In this document: in pieces, positions 61,790 through 64,000 of the stretch
Numbering within the stretch: the stretch's first letter is position 1
Layout: every line of letters begins with the position of its first letter
NCBI RefSeq assembly: GCF_039521745.1
Contig: NZ_BAAACT010000144.1
Direction: 5' to 3' (one strand)
Source: Faecalicatena contorta
GTDB taxonomy: Bacteria; Bacillota; Clostridia; Lachnospirales; Lachnospiraceae
DNA length: 64,000 bases
Translations under genes and position numbers: made by a program
Notes under the pieces: model-generated
What the model was told of the DNA's origin: nothing
Seen by the model: only the letters and a program-made list of their open reading frames with translations
The model's database searches: none

Positions 61790-63163
61790 TTAGCAGCGGG
61801 TGACCGGAAACCGGTTAGGCAGCGTGATTCCCGCTCTCCTGTATATCGCCTCGCTCCGTTCCTGGGCCTCTTTTACGATTGCCTCTTCATCTAGTGTCAG
61901 CACTTTCCTGTCCTTCATCAGCCATTTTCCATCACACATTGTACTTTCAATGTTCGTAGAATGCATAGCCGTCACAAGCGCCGCTATTCTGTCGTTTACC
62001 GGCATCATGGACGGGCCATGCGGATTAATCACGATTAGATCCGCTTTTTTGCCTGGTTCCAGGCTTCCATATACCTGGTCATCCAACAGTGCCCTCGCAC
62101 CGTTTTTGGTAGCCATACATAAGATGTCCTCCGACGGTACAACCGTGGAATCCAGTCGCCATCCCTTATGAATCAGCGACGTGAGCCACATCTCATCCAC
62201 CATATCCATACGGTTGCTGGAAGATGCCCCGTCAGTGCCTATAGAGACGCAGATTTTCTTATCCAGCATCTGCGGAATTTTGGCAAACCCCAGTACACGC
62301 ATGGCAGAAGCCGGGTTGTGGGAGACTTTGACATCATATTTTTTGAACAGGTCGACTTCCTCATTTGTCAGCCACACGGTATGTACCGCCAGCAGATTTT
62401 TATCCAATACTCCCAGACGGTGCAGATGTGTTACCGTTGGCTCCCCGTAAACTTCTTTTGTATACTCAATCTCTGATTTAGCCTCCGCTACATGCATATG
62501 CACACCCACACGATATTGATCCGCCAGTTCTTTTGTCCTGACGATCAGATCATCCGTATTGTTGAAAATCGTCCTCAGCCCAAACCAGATCTGGACTCTG
62601 CCATCAGCAGTGTTATGGAACTTTTTCAGATCATCCACCTGCTGATCGAGTTCTTCCTGCATGGTCTTCTGCCAGATTGGAGGCAGCCCCTCCCCACAGT
62701 CCATGACGGATTTGGCAAGCTTTCCGCGCAGCCCGGCTTCTGACACGGCTCTTACCATGCCGCTGACAAACTGGCCGCCCGGCTCGGCAAAACTGGTCAC
62801 TCCGGAGCGGATCAGTTCGAGACAGCACATCAGGGTCGAGACATAAGAATCCTCTTCTGTCATGTTACTCTCAAAAGGCCACATTCTTTTATGCAGCCAC
62901 GTCATAAAATCTACATCATCGCCGACGCCGCGGCTGATCTGCTGAGATGTATGTACATGCGTATTGACAAATCCCGGCAGAAGATATCTGCCATTGAGGT
63001 CAATGACTTCCGCATCCGGCCTAATCAGCGCGGGGTCTACTTTACCTGCCGCCAGAATCTTATCGTCCTGCACCAGAAGACCGCCGTTTTCATAAACCTG
63101 GTTTGACTCATTCATGGTTAGAATATAACCATTTTTAAAATAAATTTGTTTTGCACTTTCCAA
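61790..63163 (-). CDS. Amidohydrolase of the MTA/SAH-deaminase (TRZ/ATZ) family
   Basis: The protein is 457 residues from TTG 63163, chosen because AAAGGAGG lies 7 bases ahead; upstream in-frame codons cross the promoter. It has the metal motif NTHVHTSQQ near residue 65, the HVAEAKSE block, KVSHNPASAMRV and the Asp of IGTDGASSS. Members deaminate adenosine derivatives, guanine or s-triazines. The exact base or nucleoside is not clear, but the neighbouring adenine deaminase points to purine breakdown. The gene has a consensus promoter. Confidence 0.85.
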   Translation of the reverse strand: MESAKQIYFKNGYILTMNESNQVYENGGLLVQDDKILAAGKVDPALIRPDAEVIDLNGRYLLPGFVNTHVHTSQQISRGVGDDVDFMTWLHKRMWPFESNMTEEDSYVSTLMCCLELIRSGVTSFAEPGGQFVSGMVRAVSEAGLRGKLAKSVMDCGEGLPPIWQKTMQEELDQQVDDLKKFHNTADGRVQIWFGLRTIFNNTDDLIVRTKELADQYRVGVHMHVAEAKSEIEYTKEVYGEPTVTHLHRLGVLDKNLLAVHTVWLTNEEVDLFKKYDVKVSHNPASAMRVLGFAKIPQMLDKKICVSIGTDGASSSNRMDMVDEMWLTSLIHKGWRLDSTVVPSEDILCMATKNGARALLDDQVYGSLEPGKKADLIVINPHGPSMMPVNDRIAALVTAMHSTNIESTMCDGKWLMKDRKVLTLDEEAIVKEAQERSEAIYRRAGITLPNRFPVTRC

Positions 63164-63194
63164 TCCACTGCCTCCTTTATCTGACTTTTTGTTC

Positions 63195-63223
63195 ATTATA
63201 ACGAATATCGTTCGTTTTGTCAA
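63195..63223 (-). promoter_or_regulatory. Consensus promoter of the amidohydrolase-ade unit
   Basis: On the minus strand TTGACA (63218-63223), a 17-base spacer and TATAAT (63195-63200) form a perfect consensus pair. The spacer holds a CGAA...TTCG inverted repeat that could bind a regulator. Confidence 0.85.
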
Positions 63224-63232
63224 TTCTCCTAT

Positions 63233-63261
63233 TTGACTGAATAATCTGTTTCTGTTATAAT
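63233..63261 (+). promoter_or_regulatory. Promoter of the HTH-cupin regulator
   Basis: TTGACT (63233-63238) and TATAAT (63256-63261) are spaced by 17 bases. An ACTGAAT/ATTCAGT inverted repeat (63236-63242 and 63268-63274) flanks the -10 and may be an autoregulatory operator. Confidence 0.8.
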
Positions 63262-63296
63262 ACTTGCATTCAGTTAAAATTACCCGGGAGGTCATT

Positions 63297-63854
63297 ATGG
63301 ATTTATCTAAAATCGGTAAAACAATCAAAGACAAACGGCAGGAGATGAACCTGTCACTGCGTGAAGTTTCCGCCCTGTCTCAGGTGGCCGGAAGCACCAT
63401 CAGCCAGATCGAGACCGGCAAGACATCCCCAAATCTGCTGACGCTGAAGGCCATCTGTGATACTCTTGACATCCCCGTCTTTTCCCTGTTTTTAGAGGAG
63501 GATTCTCAGGTACAGTTGGTCCGCTTTCGGGATCAAAAATCATTTGTCAGAAACACAAGCAATGGAAAGGCTTTGACAGAATCTTTAATCATACACGGGA
63601 AGAACGAAATGTACGCAGCCACTGTCACAATTCCCTCCGGCTCAGACTCCGGCGAATTCGCACGCCATGGCGGAGAAGAATTTGTATATGTGCTGCAGGG
63701 AAATGTTACGTTTGAACTGGAAAACAACGGCAGCTATGAGCTGGAGGAGCATGATACCCTGTATTACCCTAATTATATCGGACACCGATGGATGAACAAG
63801 GAAGAGAAAGAAGCAAAAATCCTGATGGTTTCTACTTCTCCCTATACATTCTGA
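63297..63854 (+). CDS. HTH-cupin regulator (XRE DNA-binding plus cupin_2)
   Basis: The protein is 185 residues from ATG 63297 behind GGGAGG. The N-terminal XRE domain (about 1-65; SLREVSALSQVAGSTISQIETGK) is followed by a cupin domain (about 110-180; HGGEEFVYVLQG, YELEEHDTLYYP, HRWMN) that binds a small effector or metal. The family includes PuuR-like regulators of amine and base catabolism. It is divergent from the amidohydrolase-ade operon, with overlapping regulatory DNA, so it most likely controls it. The effector may be a purine or related compound. Confidence 0.88.
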   Translation: MDLSKIGKTIKDKRQEMNLSLREVSALSQVAGSTISQIETGKTSPNLLTLKAICDTLDIPVFSLFLEEDSQVQLVRFRDQKSFVRNTSNGKALTESLIIHGKNEMYAATVTIPSGSDSGEFARHGGEEFVYVLQGNVTFELENNGSYELEEHDTLYYPNYIGHRWMNKEEKEAKILMVSTSPYTF

Positions 63855-63874
63855 CAGTAACATGATACAGAAAC

Positions 63875-63918
63875 CATGAGCCGGGCTGTGCTGGTAATCC
63901 AGCACAGCCCGGCTCATG
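63875..63918. terminator. 20-bp perfect stem after the HTH-cupin gene
   Basis: CATGAGCCGGGCTGTGCTGG (63875-63894) pairs fully with 63899-63918 around a 4-base loop (TAAT), and a short T-rich tail follows. It ends the last complete gene in the window. Confidence 0.8.
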
Positions 63919-64000
63919 TATTTTACGACCGGTACTTGCTTCTAAATCCGGAGATATTCTTCCTGGAAATACCGGGCCAGATTCAAGATTGTTTTTTCCA

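Overview
The window looks like a chromosomal segment of an anaerobic, spore-lineage Firmicute, most likely a Lachnospiraceae-type Clostridium. Pointers are strong AGGAGG ribosome binding sites with some TTG/GTG starts, spoVG, a paired glgC/glgD, DnaD and DnaI-type replication proteins, a T-box in front of an archaeal-type prolyl-tRNA synthetase, a K+-dependent membrane pyrophosphatase, and many LacI-family regulators. No rRNA, tRNA, CRISPR array, phage gene or intact transposase was seen.

Layout. (1) 0.5-18.6 kb, all minus strand: a large sugar-phosphate region. A LacI regulator leads one long operon with a PHI-like SIS protein, a ribose-type ABC importer (rbsB, rbsA, two different rbsC), a ribokinase, a second SIS protein, a VOC protein, hexulose-6-phosphate synthase (hxlA) and 6-phospho-3-hexuloisomerase (hxlB), closed by a strong terminator at 5.7 kb. 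Upstream are a second operon (divergent rpiB plus alsE-like epimerase) and a second LacI gene. Near-identical TGTAACCGGTT(T/A)CA operators sit before both operons. Downstream are a small membrane protein, an XRE regulator, an aldo/keto reductase, an Fe-alcohol dehydrogenase, a canonical rpiB and an mtnA-family isomerase. (2) 18.8-22.5 kb: DUF554 and EAL signalling proteins and a small protein of unknown function. (3) 22.5-29.3 kb: translation genes tuf, fusA, rpsG, rpsL and T-box-controlled proS. (4) 29.3-41.8 kb: TelA/XpaC/CaCA operon, a pseudouridine synthase, spoVG, glgCD, murC, dnaD-dnaI-prs.

(5) 41.8-53.9 kb: the most novel-looking unit. A ten-gene minus-strand operon encodes an ABC importer, a two-domain ADP-ribosylglycohydrolase-like protein, a PfkB protein with Asn at the catalytic-base position, a double-SIS protein, a YjbQ protein, a uridine-phosphorylase-like enzyme, a nucleoside hydrolase and a DeoD-type phosphorylase. 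A divergent LacI gene and palindromic operators flank its promoter. I infer uptake and dismantling of a ribosylated or otherwise glycosylated N-compound; the substrate is unknown.

(6) 54.1-63.9 kb: membrane pyrophosphatase, an M24 peptidase, a KdpDE-like two-component pair with a 48-residue membrane protein behind a promoter with tandem 11-bp repeats, then purine deamination genes (ade and an amidohydrolase) divergent from an HTH-cupin regulator. Several families of short palindromic repeats lie between genes.
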